Shown here: positions 15,370-22,227 of the stretch, piece by piece
How positions within the stretch are numbered: the stretch's first letter is position 1
How the letters are laid out: each line of letters starts with the position of its first letter
Assembly (NCBI GenBank): GCA_964617625.1
Contig: CAZTZL010000047.1
Span: 1-22,227, forward strand
DNA from: CAZTZL01 sp964617625
GTDB taxonomy: Bacteria; Zhuqueibacterota; QNDG01; DSAB01
Length of the DNA: 22,227 nt
Direction: 5' to 3'
Translations under genes and position numbers: made by a program
The notes under the pieces: generated by a model
Databases searched by the model: none
Told to the model about the DNA's origin: nothing
Seen by the model: the letters and a program-made list of their open reading frames with translations, nothing else

Positions 15370-16427
15370 TGCTTCACCTCCTTCACCAGGATTTCAACGA
15401 TCTCCTCTTCCCTGATCTTTCGTACGACCTTTCCCTTTTTGAATAAAAGAGCCGATTCTTTCCCGCAGGCCACGCCGATATCCGCTTCTTTGGCCTCGCC
15501 CGGTCCGTTGACCGCGCAGCCCATAATGGCCAGCGTTAAAGGTTTATCGATTCCTGCAAGCGCTTTTTCGGCTTTCTCAACGATGGAAATCACATTCGTT
15601 TGTGTACGTCCGCATGTCGGGCAGGAGATAATCGTCAATCCGTGTTCCCTCAGATGAAGGGATTTGAGAATTTCAAAACCAGCCTTTACCTCTTCGACCG
15701 GATCCCCGGTCAGGGAAACACGAATCGTGTCCCCGACTCCTTCGGCTAACAGCGTCCCGATCCCCACGGCAGAACGAAGCACACCCGTCCGAATCGTTCC
15801 GGCTTCGGTGACGCCCAAATGAATCGGATAATCGGTTTTCCCGGACAGCAGACGGTTGACCTGGATCATCAAAGCCACATCGGAGGCTTTGATGGAAATC
15901 ACCAGATCGGCAAACCCGGCTTTTTCACAAATTTCGATCTGCTTCAGCGCACTTTTCAGCAATGCCTTAGGTGTGACACCGCGATACTTTTCGATCAATG
16001 GTTTCTCGAGAGATCCGGCATTGACGCCGATTCGGACGGGAATCTGGCGCTCCTTGGCGGATTTCAGGATTTGCCTGACCCGGTCCGGCGATCCGATATT
16101 CCCCGGATTGATCCGTATCTTGTCTGCTCCCGTTTCGATGGCCTTCAGTGCCAGCCGGTAGTCAAAATGAATGTCCGCCACCAGCGGGATGCGAATTGCC
16201 TTTTTGATTTCGGAGATTGCTTCTGCGGCTTTCATATCCGGAACGGCCACGCGGACGATCTCGCAACCCGCCCCTTCGAGTTTGCGGATCTGATTGACCG
16301 TAGCGCGGACATCCTCCGTTTTTGTGCAGGTCATCGACTGCACCGAAATTGGGGCATCCCCGCCGATCAGCACATTTCCCACCTGGATCTGCCGGGTTTT
16401 CCTTCTTTTTATTGGATGATCCTTCAT
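15357..16427 (-). CDS. ispG: 4-hydroxy-3-methylbut-2-enyl-diphosphate synthase
   Basis: IspG (GcpE) converts MEcPP to HMBPP in the MEP isoprenoid pathway, using a [4Fe-4S] cluster. The 356 residues fit the short bacterial form. It starts with RRKTRQIQVGNVLIGGDAPISVQSMT, the TIM barrel follows (VADIHFDYRLA, KIRINPGNIG, VRIGVNAGSLEK), and the cluster ligands are in ISCPTCGRTQ and MGCAVNGPGE. The ATG at 16427 (MKDHPIK) is preferred: AGGA lies about 6 bp upstream. The frame opens further to a TTG at 16466, but those 13 residues are encoded by the REP-like repeat. The RAYT cassette sits directly upstream, and a decayed copy of this start occurs at 17231-17271. Confidence 0.97.
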   Translation of the reverse strand: MKDHPIKRRKTRQIQVGNVLIGGDAPISVQSMTCTKTEDVRATVNQIRKLEGAGCEIVRVAVPDMKAAEAISEIKKAIRIPLVADIHFDYRLALKAIETGADKIRINPGNIGSPDRVRQILKSAKERQIPVRIGVNAGSLEKPLIEKYRGVTPKALLKSALKQIEICEKAGFADLVISIKASDVALMIQVNRLLSGKTDYPIHLGVTEAGTIRTGVLRSAVGIGTLLAEGVGDTIRVSLTGDPVEEVKAGFEILKSLHLREHGLTIISCPTCGRTQTNVISIVEKAEKALAGIDKPLTLAIMGCAVNGPGEAKEADIGVACGKESALLFKKGKVVRKIREEEIVEILVKEVKQWKE

Positions 16428-16480
16428 ATTTTTCCTGAAATCCAAAAACTTGTTTTTGGAGCACAAAATTTCTTTTTTGT
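16411..16480. repeat. 70-bp direct repeat, ispG-proximal copy
   Basis: This copy aligns without gaps to 17231-17300, with 55 of 70 positions identical by my count. It includes the first six codons of ispG, its ribosome-binding site and one REP-like double palindrome. Together with the distal copy it brackets the RAYT gene. Confidence 0.7.
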
Positions 16481-16560
16481 AAATCTATTCTTGTAAACTT
16501 GTCTTTGGAATACAAAAATTTATTTTTGCATCCCGGGAGTATAAAAACTTGTTTTTATAC
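16441..16560. repeat. REP-like palindrome cluster, left of RAYT (3 units)
   Basis: Three copies of a double palindrome lie in the same orientation. Unit 1: TCCAAAAACTTGTTTTTGGA (16441-16460), then GGAG overlapping its end, then an ACAAAA/TTTTGT hairpin to 16480. Unit 2 is a diverged copy at 16490-16530. Unit 3 is a perfect 10-bp-arm palindrome at 16539-16560 preceded by GGAG (16536-16539). A GGAG tetranucleotide before a hairpin is the usual layout of REP elements mobilised by RAYT proteins, though these are AT-rich. Confidence 0.7.
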
Positions 16561-16578
16561 GCTCATTAAAATTACAGC

Positions 16579-17121
16579 CTAAAAATCATCTCTAAATTCA
16601 TATCCCGAAAACGGATATTCACGGAATCGTTTTTCAAAAAACTCTTTCCCTAAATGTTGATATTGTTCCGGAAAACTCGACCAGGGATAATCCAATATAT
16701 TTTCAACAATTCCGTGTTTCACCGGATTGTAGACCACATAGTTGCGCATTGCATAAAGCTGTTTCTCGTTTTTCGGACAGGTATCCCAATAATTCCACCA
16801 AAACCGTGGACAAACAATCTCTGTTGCTTTTTTGATGAGATAAGCACTCTTCCGGTGAATTCCTCCCATGACCCTGGACAAATCCTTACCCAAATGGCTT
16901 TTCAGAATCAAATGATAATGATTATCCAGAATCGCCCAGTCGATAAGTTGCCAATGATATTTTTGACAAAATTCCCGAATCGTCTCCAGTAATATTTTCT
17001 TGGCAGAATCATGCCGTATCAAAAGCCTCTTTTTATAATTAACCGCAGTGATCATATAGTAATACTGATCCATATACAAATGAGGAGGATTGTGCGGATA
17101 TACTTTATACGTTCCATCCAT
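16579..17121 (-). CDS. REP-associated tyrosine transposase (RAYT, Y1_Tnp / IS200-like)
   Basis: A 180-residue HUH single-strand transposase. The metal-binding HUH motif is in ILDNHYHLILK (H68, H70). The likely catalytic tyrosine is Y128 of RNYVVYNPVKHGIV, matching the Y-x3-NPV pattern of RAYTs. QYYYMITAVNYKKR is the usual first strand, and YPWSSFPEQY the usual end. RAYTs nick hairpins of REP elements and are normally single-copy, domesticated genes. Palindromic repeats flank this one on both sides (16441-16560, 17200-17300), supporting the RAYT call over an ordinary IS200 transposase. No frameshift is seen, so it may be active. The start at ATG 17121 is preferred over a TTG at 17133, but neither has a strong ribosome-binding site. 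Confidence 0.9.
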   Translation of the reverse strand: MDGTYKVYPHNPPHLYMDQYYYMITAVNYKKRLLIRHDSAKKILLETIREFCQKYHWQLIDWAILDNHYHLILKSHLGKDLSRVMGGIHRKSAYLIKKATEIVCPRFWWNYWDTCPKNEKQLYAMRNYVVYNPVKHGIVENILDYPWSSFPEQYQHLGKEFFEKRFREYPFSGYEFRDDF

Positions 17122-17199
17122 TTCGAAAAACAAAGTTTTTCACTTCCAGATCAATATACGACAAACAACAATTTCTAACTCCAAACTCCTCCTATGGAT

Positions 17200-17300
17200 T
17201 CTAAAAACTTGTTTTTGGAGTACAAAAATTATCGGACGATCTTTCATCTCTTTTCTGGAATCCCAAAACTTGTTTTGAAAATACAAAAATTCATTTTTGT
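17200..17300. repeat. REP-like palindrome cluster, right of RAYT (2 units)
   Basis: Two further units have the same orientation as the left cluster. Unit 4: TCTAAAAACTTGTTTTTGGA (17200-17219) with GGAG and a truncated ACAAAAATT arm. Unit 5: CAAAAC-TT-GTTTTG (17264-17277), then the perfect ACAAAAAT-TC-ATTTTTGT (17283-17300). Unit 5 ends 2 bp from the lysJ stop codon and could act as a 3'-end hairpin for lysJ mRNA. Confidence 0.7.
17231..17300. repeat. 70-bp direct repeat, lysJ-proximal copy with a decayed ispG start
   Basis: Read on the minus strand it holds an ATG (17247) followed by codons for M-K-D-R-P-I, matching MKDHPI of ispG. After that the sequence runs into REP unit 4. It is a non-functional remnant of the ispG leader. 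Confidence 0.65.
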
Positions 17301-17302
17301 GT

Positions 17303-18457
17303 CTACCCCAGCACTTCCCTCAACTTCTCAGCCACAATATCGAGTTCCTCATACCCGATAGTCAGAGGCGGCAGAAGGCGGATCACGGTCGTTCCCGAAG
17401 GCAGCGTCAGCACCCCTTGTTCGATCAGAGCGAGAATGTAGGGCATGGCTTTCTCTTTCAATTCGATTCCGACCATAAGGCCCAGCTGCCGGATTTCCCG
17501 TACTTTTTCGGGATTCAAATCTTTCAATTTTTGGGCGAGATAGTCTCCCTTTTCCCGGACTTGTTTATCGAGTTCATTCTCGATCATGAAATCAATGGCA
17601 GCAATGCCTGCCGCACAGGTAAGAGGATTGCCGCCGAAAGTCGTGCCGTGTTTGCCCATCGGCACTTCAATTTTCTCGGAGCAAACCACCGCCCCCATCG
17701 GCACGCCTCCGGCAATGGACTTGGCCAGACAGAGAATATCGGGTTTGAGATCGAAATGCTGAAAAGCAAACATTTTGCCGGTCCGGCAGAATCCGGTCTG
17801 GACTTCATCCAGGATAAATAGAATGTTCCGTTTCCGGCACAACGACTCTACATTTTTAAAATAGTCCGGATCGCCGATGTGAATGCCGCCCTCTCCCTGA
17901 ATTATTTCTAAAAGCACAGCCGCAGTTTGATTAGTAATTTCGGCTTCGAGTTTCTCGAAATTATTGAACGGGACATGATGAAATCCGGGAACGAGCGGTT
18001 TAAAGTCTTCGCGGTATTCCGGTTTAAAAGTAGCGCTCAGAGCACCCATGGTCCGTCCGTGAAATCCCCGCATCGCGCAGATAAAATCCGTTTTCTTCGT
18101 TGTAAATCTGGCAAACTTGATGGCCCCTTCCACACTCTCGGCGCCCGAATTGGTGAGGAATGCCCGCGCCAGAGGCGGCGGCATGATCCCGATCAGTTTT
18201 TCCAGAAAACGTCCGCGCACATCATTGTAAAGAATATTGGGGCAGGTGATCAGCTTATGGGCCTGTTCGGTCAGGGCCTGAACGATCTTCTCATTGCAGT
18301 GGCCCAGATTGGCCGAGCCGTGTCCGCCCACGCAGTCGATGTACTCCCGGCCCTGGTCGTCCCAGACTGTCGCATTCTTCCCGCGAACGATCACCACATC
18401 GCGTTTCGTATAGACATTGAATCCATATTGATTTTCCAGCAATCGATAATCTGTCAT
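17303..18457 (-). CDS. lysJ: class III aminotransferase, LysJ/ArgD-type ([LysW]-aminoadipate or glutamate semialdehyde transaminase)
   Basis: A 384-residue fold-type I PLP enzyme. PLP contacts include NSGAESVEGAIKFAR near 103-117, GFHGRTMGALS near 131-141, and D217 in FILDEVQTGF. The Schiff-base lysine is K246 in CLAKSIAGGVPMG, and HGTTFGGNPLTCAAG closes the phosphate site. ArgD, LysJ and ornithine transaminases are hard to separate by motif. Here the preceding gene is a LysZ-type kinase with a 4-bp overlapping start, so the LysW-carrier route to lysine (and perhaps ornithine) is the best reading. The genes for LysW, LysX, the reductase and the deacylase are not in this window. The stop codon is 2 bp from a REP-like hairpin. 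Confidence 0.88.
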   Translation of the reverse strand: MTDYRLLENQYGFNVYTKRDVVIVRGKNATVWDDQGREYIDCVGGHGSANLGHCNEKIVQALTEQAHKLITCPNILYNDVRGRFLEKLIGIMPPPLARAFLTNSGAESVEGAIKFARFTTKKTDFICAMRGFHGRTMGALSATFKPEYREDFKPLVPGFHHVPFNNFEKLEAEITNQTAAVLLEIIQGEGGIHIGDPDYFKNVESLCRKRNILFILDEVQTGFCRTGKMFAFQHFDLKPDILCLAKSIAGGVPMGAVVCSEKIEVPMGKHGTTFGGNPLTCAAGIAAIDFMIENELDKQVREKGDYLAQKLKDLNPEKVREIRQLGLMVGIELKEKAMPYILALIEQGVLTLPSGTTVIRLLPPLTIGYEELDIVAEKLREVLG

Positions 18458-19245
18458 TGAATCAGCGTTCCTTTCCCGTTGAGTGCGTCCAAGACCGGAT
18501 GTTCGGTCCGCCCGTCAGCAATGATCACCGCACCGGCACCGCTTTCAAAAAGTTTACGAAGAGCGAGAATTTTTCGTTTCATCCGCCCTTCCACCTGAGA
18601 TTCGCGGACAGCTAATTCCTCTTTTGATATTTTGGAAACAATGGAATCCGGATCATTTTTATCTTCCAAAAATCCCGGCGCTTCGATCAGCTGTAAAATG
18701 CGTTCGGCCCGATAGGCCTCCTGCAAAACATTGATAATATCATCATTTTCCGAATTGATCGCAAATTGATTTTCATCCAAAATCGGAATACTGAGGACCG
18801 GTGTATACCCGTTTTCGAGCAGCAGATCGAGAAAGGATTTGTTGATCGATGCGGGTTTCCCGGAAAAATCCCGGACGATTTTCAGTTTGCCTTCTTCCCT
18901 GATTCGGATGCCTTTGTTGCGAATTCCCCGGATCGCCTGCCCGTCGAGACCGGAAAGACCCACCGCCTGAATACCGCGTTGCTGGCAGAGTTCGACAATC
19001 CGTTTGTTCCGCAGTCCGGCATAGGCCATCATCTGGAGATCAATGGTCCGTTCATCCGAATAGACGCTGCTGTATCCCGAAACCGAAGTAAGCACTTTTT
19101 TCTCCCAGCCCAGATCTTTGGCTAGTTTGTCCCGGGTTGCATTCGCGCCATGCACAATGATCAATTTTTCTTTGACTTCGGTCAGGTCGCTCACGATACC
19201 CTGAATGTGAATCGAATCTCCACCCCCGATTTTAACAATCATCAT
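18454..19245 (-). CDS. lysZ: [LysW]-aminoadipate/glutamate kinase (amino acid kinase family)
   Basis: A 263-residue amino acid kinase that would phosphorylate the side-chain carboxylate of aminoadipate (or glutamate) attached to the carrier LysW. Motifs are MMIVKIGGG at the start, LIIVHGANATRDKLAKDLG in the position of the ArgB HGGG loop, AYAGLRNKRIVELCQQRG, AVGLSGLDGQ, and VEGRMKRKILALRKL near the ATP site. L-S-G-L-D-G together with GLRNKRIVEL is characteristic of LysZ rather than N-acetylglutamate kinase ArgB. The ATG at 19245 overlaps the stop codon of the amidotransferase gene (ATGA), with GAGGG upstream inside that gene. Its own stop overlaps the lysJ start the same way. Confidence 0.9.
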   Translation of the reverse strand: MMIVKIGGGDSIHIQGIVSDLTEVKEKLIIVHGANATRDKLAKDLGWEKKVLTSVSGYSSVYSDERTIDLQMMAYAGLRNKRIVELCQQRGIQAVGLSGLDGQAIRGIRNKGIRIREEGKLKIVRDFSGKPASINKSFLDLLLENGYTPVLSIPILDENQFAINSENDDIINVLQEAYRAERILQLIEAPGFLEDKNDPDSIVSKISKEELAVRESQVEGRMKRKILALRKLFESGAGAVIIADGRTEHPVLDALNGKGTLIQ

Positions 19246-19883
19246 ATTTCAAAACCCTCAATCGTATGATTCGGAATTTTCTTCCAGCGTGTCTCATTCG
19301 GATAGGGTTCCGAACAAACGGCCAGTGACCCTTCCGATTGTTTGATATACATTGTAAAATAGTCCGGATCCTCATTAAATTGCGTTGCCAAATATATCAT
19401 TTTCTTATCAGATAGAATGAGATTCATCGCTCTGATATAACGCGTCCGCTTGTTGATGACCATGATGCCTCTTGTTAAAGCGGACAACATATCGCCCCGG
19501 TCAAACCTCCGGATCGTGTTGAATATTTTCTCCGCACCGATCCGCCCTTCGGTTTGAATCCGGACGCCGTGCAGTTCGCCGTTAAAGATAAACACATAGC
19601 GGTCGTCGTAAAACGGCATGTTATTCTCGATCACAATCCCTTCGTCTTGAAACGCGCTCCGGGCATGTGCCAGCAAAAGTGTCGTCTCCGGGAAGGAGTT
19701 GAGTTCGTCTTCCCAGACGGGTTGGATATTTTTGTAGTGCATCCATTCACCCTTTTGAAGATAAGAACACCCCCAGCCATGTCCCTGATATTCCCGGCTG
19801 TTTTTGGAAATCGCCGCAAATTTTTTCAGATAAGGACCGATCTCAAATGATTTTTTTGACTGAACCAAAAGTAAACGGCACAA
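19242..19883 (-). CDS. class II glutamine amidotransferase domain protein
   Basis: A 213-residue protein consisting only of an N-terminal-nucleophile glutaminase domain. The predicted nucleophile is Cys2 (MCRLLLVQSKKS). LLLAHARSAFQDE and NNMPFYDDRYVFIFNGELHG supply the conserved Arg and the Asn-Gly oxyanion residues, as in EgtC/YafJ-like proteins. Because Cys must follow the initiator directly, the TTG at 19883 is almost certainly the real start; AGGA lies about 10 bp upstream. It would hydrolyse glutamine (or a gamma-glutamyl compound), but no synthetase domain is present to receive ammonia. It is the first gene of a 4-bp-overlap chain with lysZ and lysJ, so a role tied to LysW-dependent synthesis is inferred. 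Confidence 0.87.
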   Translation of the reverse strand: MCRLLLVQSKKSFEIGPYLKKFAAISKNSREYQGHGWGCSYLQKGEWMHYKNIQPVWEDELNSFPETTLLLAHARSAFQDEGIVIENNMPFYDDRYVFIFNGELHGVRIQTEGRIGAEKIFNTIRRFDRGDMLSALTRGIMVINKRTRYIRAMNLILSDKKMIYLATQFNEDPDYFTMYIKQSEGSLAVCSEPYPNETRWKKIPNHTIEGFEI

Positions 19884-19981
19884 GATTTTATATTCCTAAA
19901 GTATACATGATAATATGATCTATGCTGACAAATTTACTAACAATAATGATAGATAAAAACCTTCCAGGACAAAGCATACAA

Positions 19982-20018
19982 TCTTCGGTCTCCAAGTTTT
20001 TAGTTTGTAGTCTTCGGT
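19982..20018. repeat. short direct repeats abutting the assembly gap
   Basis: TCTTCGGT occurs at 19982-19989 and 20011-20018, 29 bp apart, with low-complexity TTTTTAGTTTGTAG between them. The second copy touches the gap. This looks like the edge of a tandem repeat that stopped the assembler. Nothing else is visible in the 135 bp between the amidotransferase gene and the gap. Confidence 0.5.
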
Positions 20019-20118
20019 NNNNNNNNNNNNNNNNNNNNNNNNNNNNNNNNNNNNNNNNNNNNNNNNNNNNNNNNNNNNNNNNNNNNNNNNNNNNNNNNNN
20101 NNNNNNNNNNNNNNNNNN
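20019..20118. other. assembly gap (100 N) at the 3' end of ligA
   Basis: A run of exactly 100 N covering the ligA stop codon and the space before the amidotransferase operon. The true length is unknown. Confidence 0.95.
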
Positions 20119-22135
20119 TGGCTTTTTCCAGCATGGACACAAACGTGTCCTGATCGATGATCTCGACATGGAGATCCAGGGCTTTCCGGTATTTCGATCC
20201 CGGATTGTCCCCCACTAAAACATAATCGGTTTTCGCGCTGACTGACGCAACCACTTTTCCGCCTTCCGATTCGATGAGTTCCGTCGCTCCCTGACGCGTG
20301 AACCGGCTCAACGCACCGGTCAGAACAAATGTCTTGTCCGAAAAAATACCCCCTTCCCGTTTGACCCTTTCTTCCTGCATCCGGACGCCGGCACGTTTTA
20401 ATTTTTCAATCACTTTCAGATTGTTCTTCTGCTTGAAAAATTGAATGATGCTGTCCGCAATGGTCGCTCCGATTCCTTCGACGGAGTCGAGCGTTTCAAA
20501 TTCCGCTTTCATCAGGGAATCGAGCGATCCGAAATGATCGGCCAGGATCGTGGCCACATTGGCTCCGACAAAACGGATCCCCAGAGCGAAAATGATCCGG
20601 TCTAAAGACCGCTGTTTGCTCGCGTCGATGGCGTCCAAAAGATTCTGCGCGCTCTTCTCGCCCATCCGTTCGAGATCGATCAGATCAGTTTTCTTCAGAA
20701 AATAGAGATCGCCGTAATCGGTAACAAGATGCTGTTCGACAAGCTGAAGCACGAGCGCCTCTCCCAGTCCGTCGATATCCATGGCGCCGCGGCTGGCAAA
20801 ATGTTCGATGCGCCGATGAACCTGCGCCGGACAGGCAATGTTCTCGCACCGAACCGCCGCTTCTCCTTCAACACGGATCAAATGGTTGTGGCACACCGGG
20901 CAGACTTTCGGCATTTTATAGGGACGTGATTTTCCCGGCCGCTTTTCCAGAATCACCTGCACCACTTTCGGAATCACGTCCCCGCCCTTTTCAATAAGGA
21001 CAGTGTCGCCTTCACGAATGTCTTTTCTCCGTATTTCATCTTCATTATGCAGCGTCGCGCGGCTGATCGTGGAGCCCGCCAGAAAAACGGGATCGAGCAC
21101 TGCCACCGGGGTCACGGTTCCGGTTCTACCCACCTGAAGGTGAATCTCTTTCAAAAGTGTTGTGGCCTGCTTGGCCTTGAATTTATAGGCAATGGCCCAC
21201 CGCGGAGTTTTCGCCGTTGTCCCCAGCTGTTCCTGCTGGGAAAGGGAATTGACTTTGATCACCACGCCGTCGATTTCAAAAGGAAGCGTTTCCCGTTTTT
21301 CCTCCCATTCGTTGCAGAAATCGGTTACCTCCCACATCGATCTGCACAGCGCCGTATGACGGCTCACCGGAAAACCTAACTCGCGCAGGAGATGGAGATT
21401 GTCCAGATGGGTTCCGATGGACTTCCCTTTCTTTGTGGATGTTTCAAGCACGCGCAGATGGTAGGCCGAAAATAGTAGAGGCCGCTTCGCCACACTTTTC
21501 GGATCCTGGAGTTTGAGAGTGCCGGCCGTGGCATTTCGCGGATTGGCAAACGTCTTCTCTTCCTTCTCTACCTGTTCCCGGTTCATTTTTTCGAATCCGG
21601 ATTTTGGCATGTATACTTCCCCCCGAACTTCGATATTCACGGGCAGATCTTTCTTTTTAAAAAGCCGAAGTGGAATCGAACGGATCGTCTTCAGATTTGA
21701 GGTGATGTCGTCTCCCTTCTCTCCGTCTCCCCGCGTGGCTCCGCGGACCAGCTGGCCGTCTCTGTACAACAAACTTACGGCGATGCCGTCAAATTTCAAT
21801 TCCGTGACGAATTCAAAGGACGCTTCCGGCAGGAAATTGTTCAGCCGTTTCTCGAAATCGGACAACTCCTCCTGGCTGTACGTGTTCCCCAGACTCAGCA
21901 TCGGCACATCGTGCGTCACGGTTTGAAATGCCTTAGTCGGCTCTCCTCCGACCCGCTGCGTCGGAGAATCCGGCGTGACCAGTTCCGGATGGACTATTTC
22001 CAGCTGGATCAGTTTTTTCAGAAGCTGATCGTATTCGTAATCGGAAATCGACGGATCGTTCAGCACATAATACCGGTAATTGTGCTGACGAATTTCCTCT
22101 CTCAGTTTTTCAATTTCTTGCTTGAAATCAGACAT
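20119..22135 (-). CDS. ligA: NAD-dependent DNA ligase (3' end in gap)
   Basis: LigA seals nicks in replication and repair using NAD. The visible 672 residues contain all domains. Ia holds HNYRYYVLNDPSISDYEYDQL near 18-38. The adenylation domain has the nucleophile K114 in TELKFDGIAVS, and ANPRNATAGTLKLQD and EIDGVVIKVN follow. The OB fold is next. A zinc finger (CPVCHNHL...CENIACPAQ) and helix-hairpin-helix repeats (GLGEALVLQLVEQ, SVEGIGATIADSI) precede a BRCT domain (FSDKTFVLTGALSRFTRQGA to FVSMLEKA). The BRCT domain is essentially complete, so only a few residues and the stop codon should lie in the gap. The ATG at 22135 (MSDFKQE) is chosen; a GTG four codons upstream is less likely. The 92 bp upstream show no further gene. 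Confidence 0.97.
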
Positions 22136-22227
22136 AAAACATCTCACAGAAAACGGGATAACCGCCGCTCATCTTGATTGATGTAAAATTATGAAAAATC
22201 CAATAAATAAGCAACCCTTTTTCAATT

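Noticed and set aside
15819..16496. 225-residue plus-strand open frame opposite ispG
   Set aside because: It is antisense to a fully recognisable ispG, has no family-like motif and no ribosome-binding site.
17231..17247. Short minus-strand gene beginning MKDRPI
   Set aside because: It is a decayed copy of the ispG leader that runs directly into REP unit 4 and shows no further homology.
16441..17300. CRISPR array
   Set aside because: The five repeats are palindromic, diverged and irregularly spaced, with a transposase gene between them. There are no uniform spacers and no cas genes.
22136..22227. Promoter for ligA at the right edge
   Set aside because: TTGCTT and CATAAT on the minus strand are only 15 bp apart, and the sequence ends immediately beyond, so I could not support a call.

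Overview
This 22.2 kb window is a bacterial scaffold. It contains three runs of exactly 100 N, which look like scaffold gaps of unknown true size. Every protein gene I can support lies on the minus strand. Codon use looks uniform and GC is roughly mid-40s percent, with AT-rich intergenic stretches. The gene set suggests an uncultured lineage near the FCB group (Calditrichota/KSB1/Ignavibacteria-like): LysW-type amino acid kinase and aminotransferase, a DPP5-like S9 peptidase, a DUF4139 protein, an MEP-pathway ispG and a steroid-5-alpha-reductase-like enzyme. That placement is inference only; there is no rRNA in the window.

Layout from right to left, which is the direction of transcription. 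ligA (22135 to a gap at 20118). Then a tightly coupled set, class II glutamine amidotransferase - lysZ - lysJ (19883-17303), whose reading frames overlap by 4 bp at both junctions. Then a REP-associated tyrosine transposase (RAYT) cassette bounded by AT-rich double-palindrome repeats (16411-17300), inserted between lysJ and ispG. Then ispG - MBL hydrolase - M23 peptidase - rhomboid - purU (16427-10766). Then a nested MITE-like repeat (10516-10747). Then a membrane/lipid-flavoured run: CMD/AhpD-like - YhhN lysoplasmalogenase - SAM methyltransferase - SRD5A-like reductase - DPP5-like peptidase (10498-6136). Then a 330-bp intergenic region, valS (5805-3070), an AT-rich dispersed repeat, a DUF4139 secreted protein (2851-1502), and recG, which is cut by both a gap and the window edge (1400-1).

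The most interesting element is on the otherwise empty plus strand at 6028-6129. A sigma-54 promoter with the exact GG-N10-GC geometry is followed about 50 bp later by a strong intrinsic terminator: a 12-bp stem, a GCAA tetraloop and seven T. The predicted transcript is only about 75 nt. Its single-stranded 5' part carries ACCTCCTTTC, the same string as the anti-Shine-Dalgarno tail of 16S rRNA. I read this as a candidate sigma-54-dependent small RNA that could pair with Shine-Dalgarno sequences. The second point of interest is the RAYT cassette. Its flanking 70-bp direct repeats include the ribosome-binding site and first codons of ispG, so a broken copy of the ispG start lies just downstream of lysJ.
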